A stretch of DNA of 64,000 nt. Source: Patiria miniata. Lineage: Eukaryota > Echinodermata > Asteroidea > Valvatida > Asterinidae. A model generated the notes under the pieces. That model was not told the origin of the DNA. It ran no database searches and saw nothing but the letters and a program-made list of their open reading frames with translations. The position numbers and the translations under genes are program-made. The stretch is from positions 16,095,730 to 16,159,729 of the forward strand of contig NW_024037059.1 in assembly GCF_015706575.1 (NCBI RefSeq). The letters are read 5' to 3'. Position 1 is the stretch's first letter, and every line of letters starts with the position of its first letter. Below are positions 36,734 to 49,680 of this stretch, piece by piece.

Positions 36734-39057
36734 CTCGGGAAATGAGGAGAAACAAAATGGCTACTGAAGAGGAGGTTAAAGTCCAAAGAAATATGTCCAC
36801 CTTACCGACTAAATCCCGCCAAATAACCGTCAATAAAGCGACAAAGAATTTAATATTCAGCGAGGTCAAGAATTGGGTGAATGTTGCAACAGAACATGTT
36901 ACACTTATGACGTAATAATGGCATCAATGACTGTACGTTCATCTGCTTTAGAGCATCGTCAAATCGTCCATCTAAGTCGATTTTCAAACTTCCAACACAG
37001 GAATGCATCCACAACGGCCATTTTTCTGTCGCAATGATGGTTAATATTAACCCAATGTCTACACATCATGGTGAGTTGGTTTTGTATTAACACTGGGAGC
37101 AAAGTACAATCTCCACCGCGACATCACTGCCAGATGCAGTAACAACATCTGAGCAGATTGCACGGTGCATAGAGAATGTTTGTGTACATGTACATGTACA
37201 TTGTACCTGCATTATTTGAACAGCTATCTAGCCCGCCACACAGTGCAGACAATAACTGAGGTCACAATGTGACCTCAACCAATAAAAAGAACGGATTTTA
37301 CGTTTGACTGATTTCAGAATAAAAATGGCGGTCTATATGCAATCTTTACATGTTACATGTAAATTATTCCAATTTCGATCGGATTAACTGCAATGAGTAA
37401 ATTTTTATATTAGCGCGATGAAAAAGATATAAAAAGTATATTTTCTCTTCTATTTTAGAGACAATTTGAGACCCTGTGAACTAACTAATTAATTATTGAC
37501 TAGTGAATTATGACCACCGTCCCACTGGGAAACAGTTATGAGACCCATGTTTCAGAGGGAGGATTTAGCATTCTTGGAACAGCATGTGTTTGTGACTCAT
37601 AGGTTATTTTTTATTGTCAAATGGAATGTTGAAGCCACCCAGTGTGCATCATACAAATACTTTCAAAATGAAATATAAGTATTTCCTTATTTTTCTAATT
37701 GATCGATGCCCAATTTGTTCATAAATCAAGAAGTGGTATGTCAATAAACGATGGCAGAGATACAATAATATACACTGTGGATATTTTAGGGGAATAAAGT
37801 GAAGCGAAGGACATTTGTTTTTTCCAAATTAAATGATTATAAAGAATACCTAAAATGAAGACGCATCAAAATGATAATTATAAACATGAAATCTCGGCTT
37901 CACGTGAGGCATTTATTAAAATAAAAATACAAACAAAACAAGTAACTCGTTAAAACAATGACTGACTAATGTTTTCAAAATGGATGTCTGTGTAACGAAA
38001 TACATGTAATGTTTCAAAACGGTGATGAACAGATTTACCGATAGATATGATAAAACAACAATCGGTTGTTTGTATTAAAAACAGCAAAAAACTTGAAACA
38101 AATATTGTATTTCAATCATTAGAAATCACAAGTTAAAATCTACACGATATTTGTACAGTTTGATTGATGTTTCATCCTTCCTGGTAAAACTGCTCTGAAA
38201 AGCAAAGATTATTTACAATTAGCCCAGCATTTCTTTTTGACAACTTTTTACAATCTGTCTTCTGTCTTACATCTGCTAGGTATTGTAATTTCAAACTGTG
38301 ATACCTGCTCATTGTGTGAACAAATTAAACAAACAAAAAAAATTAAGTATTAATCTAAAAGCAAGTCTTACATGTACATAGAAACCGAACATCATCTCAA
38401 GCACTCGAATCTTTTAAACTTTTCAACCATTGCAAAATACAAAAATGATTTCCTCAAAACTGGGATACAAAAATATATACACATTACATATACACATCTA
38501 TTAGTCCAAACTATTGTCAGTATTTACATAATTGTGATCAATGTACACTGAAAACTTTCAAAGATTTGTAAACAATACGAACTGAATACATTTTCACTTG
38601 TTCGGCAACGCTTGAGTGGTACATAAAAAAAAATCTTTATAAACGTTCACTCGCTTAGTCACAACGTATTGTTAAAAAAAACCTTAACTGCTGATTATTC
38701 AAAGAAGTGGATTAAATCATAACCATCAATACGTAACGATTTCATTTTAGCCTAAATACCACGAAATATTGTCCAAAAAATACGCATTTGCAAAGCAAAA
38801 TACATGTACGACTCGACTTTCTAATTGTTCTTAGGTCTCATAAACGTAGTACATTGTAATACTGATAAAGCTGTGCTTTTTACGATTTAGCGAAAGTAAG
38901 AATGGATACTAAATGTAATTATAGTAGTCTCAGCGGGTTTCTTTTAGGATTCAAAGAATTGATGTAGTTGTTTGCTTAAACTGGTACTTACTAAATTTAA
39001 CTTATGTTTGTACAAAAGTAAGCCAAGGGGAATTCAATGAGACAATGATTGCACCAA
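36734..39057. other. Spacer between the two M6 genes
   Basis: Holds the promoter and 5' UTR of copy A and the 3' UTR of copy B (both - strand). A - strand AATAAA near 37911-37916 could end copy B's mRNA about 1.1 kb after its stop. No other gene recognised. Confidence 0.45.
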
Positions 39058-42000
39058 TCATATGAAATACTCATTGAAGCCTCTAGGCGGCGCTCTATCT
39101 GACGAAGGTGAGCCGAGAGAGGGCGCTGGTTCTGGGTCCGTGAAGCTACTAAGTGGGCGTCGGCTTCTCTCATCACCTTGGTAATGATTATTATAACCCC
39201 ATCGATTGCCTCCAAAAACACCATCACTGTTATCGCCTGCGCTACTATGCTGAATACTCCCATGGACACTACCACTCCCATCTACGTTGTCATGGTAATT
39301 ATTGGGCTTCAAGTTGAAATTACTGCTTCTTGGGTAGTAATCATCCCTTTTATAGTCGATGTCTCGGTTGTAATCCAGAGTGTTCATTTTGGGATTTGCT
39401 GGGTAGTTACCACTAGCATTACCACTGAGAGTGCTGCTTGTGTGACTTGGTGCCCGACCGTTAGCGTGTGGGTTTCCATACACATTCGATGGACCAGTCT
39501 CAGTACCTGGCAAACTCAATGCTGGTTGGTCAATGCCATGGCGACTGCCATTAACACTGCCATAGGCTGGTGGTGGCGCTTGCCGAGGTGGATCTGCATA
39601 GTGATTCTGCAAATGCGAGACAGGTTCCCTATCATAATTCAGAACATCTTGGTTCATATGCCTCATCGCATACAGCTCATCACCACTCTGTAGTGCCTGA
39701 TTCTGATAGGATTCAGTCATGCGCAGTGTAGCTGCATTACTGGTGTCATTCAGCGTGTGATTGTTGCTGCCATGGTTACTGGTTGTCCTAAGGGACGCCC
39801 TGGATCCTCGGAGGACATTATTTCGGCTTCCACGCAGGGAGCTCCTGGCGTGCCGGCTGCTTCTGACCGAGTTAGCACGTACCAAGTAGGCGCCAGACTT
39901 ACGATTAGCAAAGCCGTCTTTGAAACGGTCTCGGAGTTTGGCAAAGTTGGCGCCATAATTAATCAGGTAGTGCAGCTGTTGAATATTCATAAAAACAACT
40001 TAATAACTTACATTCAATAGTACATGAATAACAAGAATGACATCAAGTTCATGGTAAAAATGATTGTGTTGTTATTCGAAATACAGGAAAGGCAAATGTA
40101 TTGTTTTATTTAAAGATTTGCATGTATGTTTTGTCATTCAGGTTTCTTACCATGGACAGTGTGACAAGAATGGCTGCAAAGAACGCCAGTGCGTACCACA
40201 GGAGAACATTCTGCAAAATTGGGGGGGAAATCACATGATGCATTACTGCGAGACAACACTGAGACAGAACAAATGAAGATTAAACAATGGCGTCATCATC
40301 GAATCCAACGAAACATACACAACATGAACTACTTACGCTGTCGCACAAAGCACGGAGTTTATCATCGCATATCTTATCCAAATCCCTGGCATCAGCCTGG
40401 TAGTCTGCCGGAGCAAGACCTACACAACAAAATACAGCAACATTTTATTCCTGCTCTACATGTATAAACAGTGGATTTACAAGCACATTAATGTGAGAAA
40501 TTTCTACAATAGTTACAAGGAATCGCCGCAATACCTTTAACTTGAATAACTTACTCCTTTCTAAAAGTTACACCATTGAATGGATCATCAAGAATCAAAT
40601 ACATCAAACATAAAATAGCTTTATAATAAACATGTACATGTATTATGTTTATCTATGGAAACTTACTCCACTGCTTGAGGTCAATGCAGGGTTTTTCAGG
40701 GGGGTTGTCTTGGTTGGGGTCATAGTATTCTAGGCCAACACACATCCCACGTCTTTGGATGTAAAAGAAGACGATGGGAACCAGCGAAACAAAACTCAGG
40801 CCCAGCCAGAGCAGGAGGAGCAAGTATACCACGATCATGAACTGTGGAATAAAAGAAGAAACAAACCTAGTCGGATTGTCTAGAGATTTCTCTGAAAATC
40901 CATCTGGTAATTTGATGTCACCGAAGTTATGTAGTTTAGGTGTGTCACTCATGTTTGTAGTCATTAAGATACGCAGACAATGTCACAAAGTTACAATTCC
41001 TTTTAATTTACTTGATAACTCTTCAAGAACAAATCATGAGTAATTGAACTTTCTTTCTAAGATGTTCAACTCTTCAAGAATGGACATGTCTTTCTTACCA
41101 ATCCGGTCTGACATCTTCCTTTGGCTCTTGTTCTGAAACGCCACATAAACTCCTTCCTCACTGCTCCCGTACCAAGACAAGATATGCCCAGCAATGCTAC
41201 TGCAATGAGAGCCATGACTGCGATCTCAACGTACAAGCCTATCGTGATGTTCCCAATCCTGTGCAAAAGGAAAATTATTAAAAAAAAAAAAAAATTAAAA
41301 TAACAAAATGCATGTAATGAAAGCGACTTCTGAGTAAAAGCTACCGAAAGTTGACTGACTGAAACATTAACATGATGAGCACATCACTTACACAAAATGA
41401 AGTAACGTGTCGGCCCAGGAATCGAACATGTCATACTATCAATGTTACACATTAATGGACTTTTCCTTTAATTCATCCATAATAATAAAAAATACATTTT
41501 GAACGTTACCATGTATCCATATCATCTTGGACGTAAGTTCCCTGGAACAGTTCCGATGTTTGCTGTCCAGCTAAGACTCCCGCCAAACAGAACAAAGCCG
41601 CACCTCCAAGGAAAGCTAAGGTAGCGAGGATGCTTGGGCAGGGACACTTAATGCAACATGTCCGACATGGTCCTGGAACTGTAAGAAGAATGCATAGCAA
41701 TAACAACACCAAAATACAAACAAACAATAAGCAAACAGATATTCAGACAAACAAACATGTTTACAATAAAATAAAGGGAGAATCTTTTTTAGATCTTTTA
41801 GAAAAAAAGTTTGGTTCTTAAAGTTATGAATGACCGTTTCACTGTCAGTTCCATTTCATATTTACATTGTAATTAGTTGTCTTCGTAAAGCGTTCTACAT
41901 TTTGCAGGGTCCAATGTCATGGAGTTGCTAAGCAAAGACAATATTTGCTCAGCACAAACAGGTTACCAAGCCAAAGTGTCATCCAATGTACACAGCTTGA

Positions 42001-43903
42001 TACTGGTTCCCCAATCATTTACAATTAGCAGTATTTTCTGCTTAGTAGCTTCATGAAATCGGGTCAAAGGTCAGGCTAAACCAGCTGGATTCTTCAAGTC
42101 AGCTGGCGAGGTCTCGATGGGACCTCCTGGATCAGTAAATCAAATATCAGGACCCTCTGGGCTACGATAACCACAGTCACTCGACCTCCTTCAGGTCACA
42201 TACAAATTACGAGTTAGGCTTCCGTTTATGGGTAGCCCGCCTGAAAAAAAATAACTGAGTGACATACATTTAGCACAACCTGCAATGTTGCAAAATATAT
42301 TCATAATTATACGCAACATTAAATGACAATTAATCAACAAAGATATTTCACGTATCACAATTCTTCAAAAAGCTATCGGCACATTCCATTATTTTTGTCG
42401 CAAACATACAATTTTCGTTAATTCTTAAAAATATTTATTTTCATTTTTTACCAAAGGCTGGTGAATTGGTGTTTAGAGCCTGCATCAGTATACAAGGCAA
42501 ATTACAAATCGATATATTTGCCATGAATTGGGATTTTTTTCCAGTCCGTCGACGAGTGTGCATTAAATTTCCGAGTCCTTTAGCCAATTTCCCCGAGGAA
42601 TGTTGCAAACATGGCACGTGCACAAACCACAACATGCCAAGTGTTGCTAAACATATATCAAACATGATGTAAACACTGTGTGGACAGCTCACAGAGTGCC
42701 AAAATGTTCTCTAAGGAATTCCAACCTTACCAATTATAATGGTCATAAAGTTCTTGTGGTTCGTATTCATGAAATACAGCTTGATACATGTAGTACTTTT
42801 TCCTATTGCTAATAATAGTCAAGCGTAAACAATTTTGGTACCCATATAGAGTTTAATGGGACCTATTTGTGTGACAAACGTTATAGCCTTAGTAATGTAT
42901 ATCCCATACAATCATGGAGAAATAAGGTTCCGTAGTACATGTACATGTACACGTACCGTACAAAATGGTAAATTATACGCAAATAGAAATGGAGCAAATT
43001 GGTCTAGGAGGCAGCTGAGGTCGACTCGAGGTCAAGGTTCAAGAAACCAAACACGCATTTCGATATCCCACTGCGTTGATCGTTAGTTGGTTCCGATCCA
43101 AACGATAAAACTATCAGTATCACTGTAACTGGTACCCATTTTGTGCACTGGATGTGGTCATATCGCCCATATCGGGAAGTATGTTTACAAAATAGAGCAA
43201 TGTATGTAAACATTGCATGTGAACCAAGATGTTTGGAGTATCAAACCAACCACCAATATGGAATGTGATGACGGATGAAAACCTTGAGGAAAGGAGGTTG
43301 AGTAATTCACTCCAGTTCGGGAAGTAGAGGATAAACTTGACCTTGAAAGTGACAGTTTCACAGACACTATACTACAGGATGTACAGAGATATATCTCAAT
43401 AAATAAGTCCAAGAAATTGAGGTTAAAACAAGGACAAGGAGCACGATAGACGCTTGGTCAATATATGACCAAGTACAATCATGATTGTGTACCATAATTA
43501 TGTACGGTATATTCCAACATTTCAAATGAAATATCACAATTATAGTCAGCCTAAATCGTAATCATCATCGTCATATTCACATCTTCAATTAAATAACGAT
43601 TATGGTCAATTTTCAATATAAAAATCGTTCCCCTCATCATCATAAAGCATTGATTATCATTCCTGTTAAAATATAATTAATCCATGGTTTAACGTACGAT
43701 TGTCAGTATGATTGTTGTAGTACTAGCGACTAGTAGTCAAGTACGTCATGTGTGTACGTGTACGTGCACACTTTAAATTTAGTTTATAAAAAAAAAATGT
43801 AAGAAATTTCAAATCCAACCACTAGTCTAAAGTTGATATACGTACCCGAGTATGGTTCTTCATAGTACACCGACTCTCCTGCAATACTTCCGGCTATGGA
43901 CAT
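39058..43903 (-). CDS. PLP/M6-family tetraspan membrane protein, copy B (7 exons, 540 aa)
   Basis: Exons in reading order: 43903-43846, 41678-41510, 41258-41099, 40841-40667, 40419-40337, 40210-40151, 39975-39058. The first three and the sixth are the same length as in copy A (58, 169, 160, 60 bp). The N-terminus is MSIAGSIAGESVYYEEPYS, then the Cys-rich CRTCCIKCPCPS, TM1, TM2 with the family signature CLGTGAVRKE, TM3 (~130-152), an outer loop with cysteines 163, 181, 204 and 213, and TM4 (aa 216-235, VLLWYALAFFAAILVTL). The 305-residue tail is polar and Asn/Ser/Tyr-rich, with repeated LRGSR words (aa ~282-293) and a PPAY motif (aa 370-373). It is probably a plasma-membrane organiser with extra cytoplasmic partners; that role is inferred from the family. 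The first intron is about 2.2 kb. Confidence 0.87.
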
Positions 43904-45895
43904 ATTGTCGATTAATTCTCGAACAAAATCACAACAATTCTAAAAACGCAATCAGACAAATAATGTCGTCTCAGTTCCTCCGCGTGGTTGGTTGTGTTTC
44001 TTACTGTTTCCAGTGGTTTGGGTCAAGATCCGGATCAAATTTTCTCCAGCATCTTTCATCAGATTGTAATATCAGTTCCACAACCGAATTCCAAGCTGTA
44101 AGTGGCTTAATTGGTACAATCTATAAATGAATCAGACGTTGAGAAATGACGAGTCATATACAAACGATTCTCGTGCATGTGGCGCACTGTGTCGGTAGAT
44201 GCAGTGTGATGTTTCCACCATCCACGCACTAGTAAAAGGTGATGTTCTCCTTGTTCTCAATCGTCACGACGCTGATGGCGATCTTGCAGATCGTCGCAGA
44301 AAAAAATGTTGATTTAAAACTCGTAAAAATTGGCCGTCAGAAATGAAATACGGGTAGAGTGAGAAGCGTGTGAACGTACGAGTTATATTCAGCCCACCGT
44401 TGATCCCTGAAGGGAATTTGTATAGCAGTTGAGTTCACAATAGCGAACGGTTGGAACGTGCACTGATGGCGTGGGATCGTCCATTATATGAATATGTAAA
44501 GCAACGGTTGGTTTGATGCATATAATAGCATTATGACGTCACGTGTTTTCTTTGCACAGGCTACTGTGTTGGTGTATAGGCTGTATAGGCTGCCATGCAC
44601 CCACTCAAACTGACTGCATAACTGTTGCGTGAATCAGAGGAATTCTTATAAATTTCCGCCGAACATTGTACATGTAGCTAATTGACTCGTTTAACGATTG
44701 CACTATTCATTGAATAGATTCGGTCAACGTCTGAATGTTTGTCTGTCCGTTGATCGCGATGTCTTTCTGTCTGTGTAAAAAAAAAAATATTCCTCTACTC
44801 TCAGTGCCTTAAGTTAAAGGGAATATACAACATTTGCAAACATCGAAAAATATAACTACCAAGTTTTTACGAAATACCTTACTAGGATGATGGTAAATGA
44901 CAGTCTCAAGCATCTTGTAAAATTATGGCACCTGGTGTGAAGTCATTTTCCAGAAAATGGTATTTTTGTATACATTTCCAACGGTGGTCGGCCGACCAGC
45001 GTTGGAAAAACCTAACCATTTTGCAACTACTGCTCCAAATTTACCATTTTTTCAGTCCAAATTTTGTTTGCTATTGGTTACATGTTCATGAACGGGTGCA
45101 GGCCAGCTAAGACTGGTTCCCTTGCCTTACAATTTTCTGGCATCTATAAATTGATCCTTTTTATCTTTTGTGGAGTCAGGGAACCAGACTACTTGAACAT
45201 TTTTGTTTTTCTTGGTTTTTCCAACTTTTCGAACACAAAACTTCAAAAATGTCAGTGTAACAATGTTTGATCTATTATACTAACCCCTCAAATAGTTCAT
45301 TTCCGAAAATTACAGCAAAAGCCAATTATGAAATCTGTCCGTCCGTTTTGGCCGTTCGTCTGTCTGTCCCAGGTCAAGCCTTTGCGTTATTGTTTCAATG
45401 TTCATGTTCAATTTTGTCTCTTTCTATACATGTTTAAGCCTCATGTGTAAAATTGTGCGTTGAGATTATGTTTTTATGTTCTAGGTATATCAAATACGGT
45501 CGCGAAGTTACTTTCTAAAATGCGACAGGAAAACGTGTACAAAATGTTAAGTTATAGGTCTCGTTCAAATGACGTCATTTCCTACATTTTGAGCGTCAAC
45601 TTATGTAACGCGCATCGGATGCGTCGTATTTCGAACACATTTTGAGCAACCAGCACGCGTGTTTGGAACATTTTCAACACTGCGCAATGCGTGCTTGATT
45701 GCGTAAAATATGCAGTTGCATTTCTCCTACATACAGAGATCATCATGGCCGTCATTGAACGAGCCCTATAAAAAAATATGACATTTTTATGGATCCAAGT
45801 TACGTGTCCTTTCAGCAATCACTGACTTGACTTTCAACCTTCGCCAATGACTGACTGGTACACTAGCTTATAAAGTACATGTTGTACTTTTCAAC
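43904..45895. other. Upstream region of M6 copy B, no other gene
   Basis: 5' UTR and promoter of the - strand gene ending at 43903 are expected here. A small direct duplication (GTATAGGCT) occurs near 44574. No supported exon on either strand. Confidence 0.45.
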
Positions 45896-46060
45896 AGACC
45901 TCCAAAGAAGTGGATCTCACAAATTCGTGAGGACACCGGCCTTCCTATAGCAACAGCCGAACGCCGAGCATCTCAGCGTGAGGGCATTCGAGGTTGTCTA
46001 CAACAGGGGAGCGCAAGGGTCCCATGGGACTGAGCATTTAAGTCAAGTAAGTCAAGTCAA
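45896..46060 (+). mobile_element. 5'-truncated LINE fragment with 12-bp target duplications
   Basis: A frame of 45 codons ending in TGA at 46031-46033 begins RPPKKWISQIREDTGL, the type of stretch seen at the C-terminus of LINE polymerases (RPxxRW ... DTGL ... AxxRxxWR). A short 3' tail of AAGTC-type repeats (46040-46060) follows. The piece is flanked by perfect direct repeats GTACTTTTCAAC at 45884-45895 and 46061-46072. This is a dead-on-arrival insertion lacking almost all of the element. The LINE clade was not determined. Confidence 0.75.
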
Positions 46061-46072
46061 GTACTTTTCAAC

Positions 46073-48696
46073 TTGCTCGTCCCCCTTCAATAAAAGTGAG
46101 GGGGAAAATTAACTTGGAATCAAGAGGGGAAAAAGCTAACATTTTGCATACCAAAAAACAGACTTTAATAAGGCCACCCCATGTTCGTTGGCATTCAGAA
46201 GAACACGTCCAAACTTCACAAAAAAAGTACTGGATATTGCTTTATCTAATTGAGATAATAGAGGGCTCTATTAAAGAAGTGGGTAAAATTGCGTTGCGCC
46301 CTTTTATAATATATCTGCATCGAAATTGAAAGCGTTAATTGATATGGAGTGACGTTGTTTATTTCGTCCTTGTCTTCGTACGCATAAATTTCAAACTTCA
46401 AAAGGATATCGATGTACCACTTATTTCCCATGACCTTGCAGCTATCTTGAGACTTTTCTTTGCCGTCATCTCGAAGCCGAAGTACAGCACAACTGCAGAT
46501 CCTGTCCAATTAATATTTCTTAATCTTGAAATAAAAGCTTCGAGCAAAAAACAAAACGATTTTATGGCTTGTCTTAGAAGGAGACGCAAACAGATAGGTG
46601 CGAATAGCTCGACTGCAAGAACATTGTAAATATATCCGCAGATGACTGAAATGTTATTGTTAAGAGACTTTTACTGATACTCTAATATTAACCGTTTTCT
46701 TTTAAATATTATTTGATAATATGTTTTATCCAATTCCTTGAATGTGGACGGGTGATAACACTGTGTAAGGCAAAACATGTGCACCCCCCCCCCCATTCGA
46801 GGCTTACCCCGGTGTCCCCGATAGCGAATATAAACGGTCTCATGTAACCTATCCAAATTGAAGAGGATACATTTTTAAAGAGCTGTTTAGTTGCTGGAAA
46901 CGCGTTGAGTGCCCCCTCCAGAAACAAATCCTCACAACTGACCCCTGCAAATTGGATTCTCGTTCGTTACTGAAGAGTTTTCATGCCCTTTTCACGACCC
47001 CTCTCAAGTGTAATGAACATTACAACACGCAAAATTGAATTGCCGCACAAGTAAAAGTCAGCGGTCTTACGCACCAATTGACATCACCTGTCTCTGGTTG
47101 TTTGTTTCAATCTCATTTCACTTTTCCTCCGTAGCCGCTGTCCTTGAGTGGTTTGTTAAACCGTTCAGAATTTCCGTGATCGCGTCACTTTGATTCTTAG
47201 AAAAACACTCTCCAATTGGTCCACTAGCCAAAACGGATTATCTTGTCACGTTTTGATAGCACGAAGGATGATGTTATCATCTGTAACCCTGTATAACATG
47301 CCTGGTTTTCGTGAAAAACATGACACTTAAATGTATCCTTGGACAGGCGTAGACATCGACAATCGGATTACTCGACTGATTTTGCGTATCGTTGATCAGT
47401 GTGTGACACTCTATATTATGCACCCCAGTTAATGAAAAATAAATACACTAGTCGGTGTATTATTTAAGCAAAATTTTACGTTAAAACATGAAAGCACTCT
47501 CATCTTGTCAAAAAATGAGACCCTTATAATATAGTCTTTTTAACTGTAGACACAAAATCCTTTCTTCAGCTGTGAAATTGCTCATTTTATTTTGTTCTAT
47601 CCACGCAATCAAACATGATGGTTAATTCATACTGGCCACTTGCCAATAGAGGGCGCTATTCACAGTGAGCTTTGGTGCTTTGTATTCAACTGTGTACGGA
47701 GATTTGTTTGATCAAAATGTTATCTGCAAAATTTTACTCAGTATTTTTAACTTTAATTAGTTCAAGACGCAATTTCAATTTTCAATGTGATGTTTTGAGT
47801 AGCTAAAGAATAATGACATTTCTAACTAAACAGATGATAGTAAGTTACATAATCGATACCCTGTGTATATCACTATGCTAAAAAGAAAACGATTACTGCT
47901 AATAATCTTCCAGAAATTTGCTTCTTATAAGTTTCCGTAGGGCATGGAATATTTCGGCCTTGCTCTTCTCAAAATAATCATTTAGTTTTCTTTAAAGATT
48001 TGTGCACCTCTTTTTTGGTAATATTTTTAAACCTTTCTTTGGTTCATATAATTTGAAGCTATGTTCCTTTTGAGGCGTTAGCGGCTTCCGATTCTGCAAC
48101 GGAATCCAACCGTTTAGAGTGATTGACAATCACTGTAATCACTTTATATAGCCGTGTAGTGCTGGCACATTTCAACTTCATGTTGTCTACCACTGCATTT
48201 GCCTGTCATTAAAATGAACTTTGCATTCATATATGTAAATGTATACGATATATACATAAAGTGCGTATTGAGTTATAGATTTACTCTGACAGATAAACTA
48301 TTGCAGAATCACATTATAATCACAACATTTCTTTCCTCAACAAAATGGTCGTTTAAACAATGACCAATATTTACAGTCCGTTAATTCATACCTCAGTATA
48401 TTAAAAGTGGATCATTTTAAGTACTAAAATGGTCGTGGTTTTTTTTTTTTTTTTTTTTTTTTGGCTGTCGTCTTCTATATTTACTGCCAATCGAAAGGGA
48501 TCATACACCTAGAACCACATTTCAACTAAGTATTGCAGTTTAGCTCCTAAAGTGTGACATACAAGGTTGAAACATAACAATATATAATTAACAGGTATTA
48601 AATTACGTGAGTGTTCAGGTTTCGTTGAGTTCAAAAGTCGAATATCTTTTCTGACTTCAAGTATGAGGATTAAACAAATCTGAGGCAATTTCGACT
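46073..48696. other. Intergenic spacer
   Basis: No gene recognised. Contains a poly-C run near 46787-46795 and a poly-T run at 48439-48462. The 3' UTR of the GPCR gene (- strand) is expected near its right end. Confidence 0.5.
48439..48462. repeat. Poly-T run
   Basis: An uninterrupted run of about 24 T, 235 bp downstream (- strand sense) of the first GPCR stop codon. Confidence 0.95.
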
Positions 48697-49680
48697 TTAT
48701 CCTGTGGCCGTGATGTCGTCCGTGACATTTAAGCGGTCTAATTGACCCGTCGCACGGTACAACAGCCGCCGCGAAGCCTGCTGAAACTTCTTATACTTGA
48801 ACGAGTAGATGAAGGGGTTGACGAACACATTCAGTGAAAGCAGAGCCACGGAGATAACGTAAATGGTGCTGGTGAAATCTAATGTGCGCCAATGCATGTT
48901 GTGAAGGAAAAACAGAAATTGGTTCATAGACCAGCAAATGATGAACGTGACAAACACAATGAGCAGTGCTTTGAAGATGTTACGACGTGCTCGTAAGAGC
49001 GACTCGCTCTGGTCGTTGTGCTGTGGATCTAAAGCAGAGACTGCCGGTAAGACACGGCGCGCACTTCTCGATAACTCGAAGGCGATTCGTGAGTACATAT
49101 ATGTCATTAGAATTAATGGAATGGCATACTGTAGGAGGAATATCACAACACCAAGTCCACTGCCACTGGGGCTAGTCAAGCATTTTCCTGTTTCATCCAC
49201 ATGCCATTGGAAGAAAACGTAAACTCGGAAAGTTAAAACAATCAACCACAGAAGACCTATGATCAGTCCAATCGCCTTTTTGCGTCCAAAGATGCGTTCG
49301 TATCGATACGGATACACGATGGCAAAGAAGCGTTCAAATGTAACGGCAAGGAGGCTGTAGGTTGATAAGACGAAGAAGTTGAGCAGGAAATACTTAGAGT
49401 TCCAAAAGGTGCAGAGAATTTCTCCCCAGACTCCTTCCGGTACTGGATTGAATGGAGGGATGTACTCGTGAAGTAAGATGAAGATAGATGCAGCGAAATC
49501 GATAGTTGCTTGGTGCAGAATCAGCGCGTTAGTGTTGGTATGCATGGATCGCTCACAAATGATGACAAAATTGACTAGAGAATTGCCCACGATGCCTAAG
49601 ACACTAGATGAGGTGTTGACAATACGAAGAAACAGACTAGACGCCATTAAGAATCTTGTGTTTTGGTCAGTCAGATTCAC
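48697..49680 (-). CDS. Orphan rhodopsin-family (class A) GPCR, copy 1, intronless, 327 aa
   Basis: Seven hydrophobic segments with most class A anchors: GN at TM1 (Asn33), TID in TM2 (Asp61), Cys90 and Cys167 for the TM3-ECL2 disulfide, ERF in place of DRY at the end of TM3 (116-118), Trp145 in TM4, Pro188 in TM5, CW (249-250) in TM6 and NPFIY (288-292) in TM7. The expected TM6 proline after CWx is methionine (CWSMNQ). An N-glycosylation site (NLT) is at residue 2. The tail ends NVTDDITATG. The ligand cannot be named; the general look is peptide- or amine-receptor-like. The single exon suits lineage-specific GPCR expansions. Its paralogue is at 57037-58017, about 7.4 kb away in the same orientation. 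Confidence 0.93.
   Translation of the reverse strand: MNLTDQNTRFLMASSLFLRIVNTSSSVLGIVGNSLVNFVIICERSMHTNTNALILHQATIDFAASIFILLHEYIPPFNPVPEGVWGEILCTFWNSKYFLLNFFVLSTYSLLAVTFERFFAIVYPYRYERIFGRKKAIGLIIGLLWLIVLTFRVYVFFQWHVDETGKCLTSPSGSGLGVVIFLLQYAIPLILMTYMYSRIAFELSRSARRVLPAVSALDPQHNDQSESLLRARRNIFKALLIVFVTFIICWSMNQFLFFLHNMHWRTLDFTSTIYVISVALLSLNVFVNPFIYSFKYKKFQQASRRLLYRATGQLDRLNVTDDITATG

Noticed and set aside
39178-39693. 171-codon + strand open frame
   Set aside because: Antisense shadow of the long last exon of M6 copy B.
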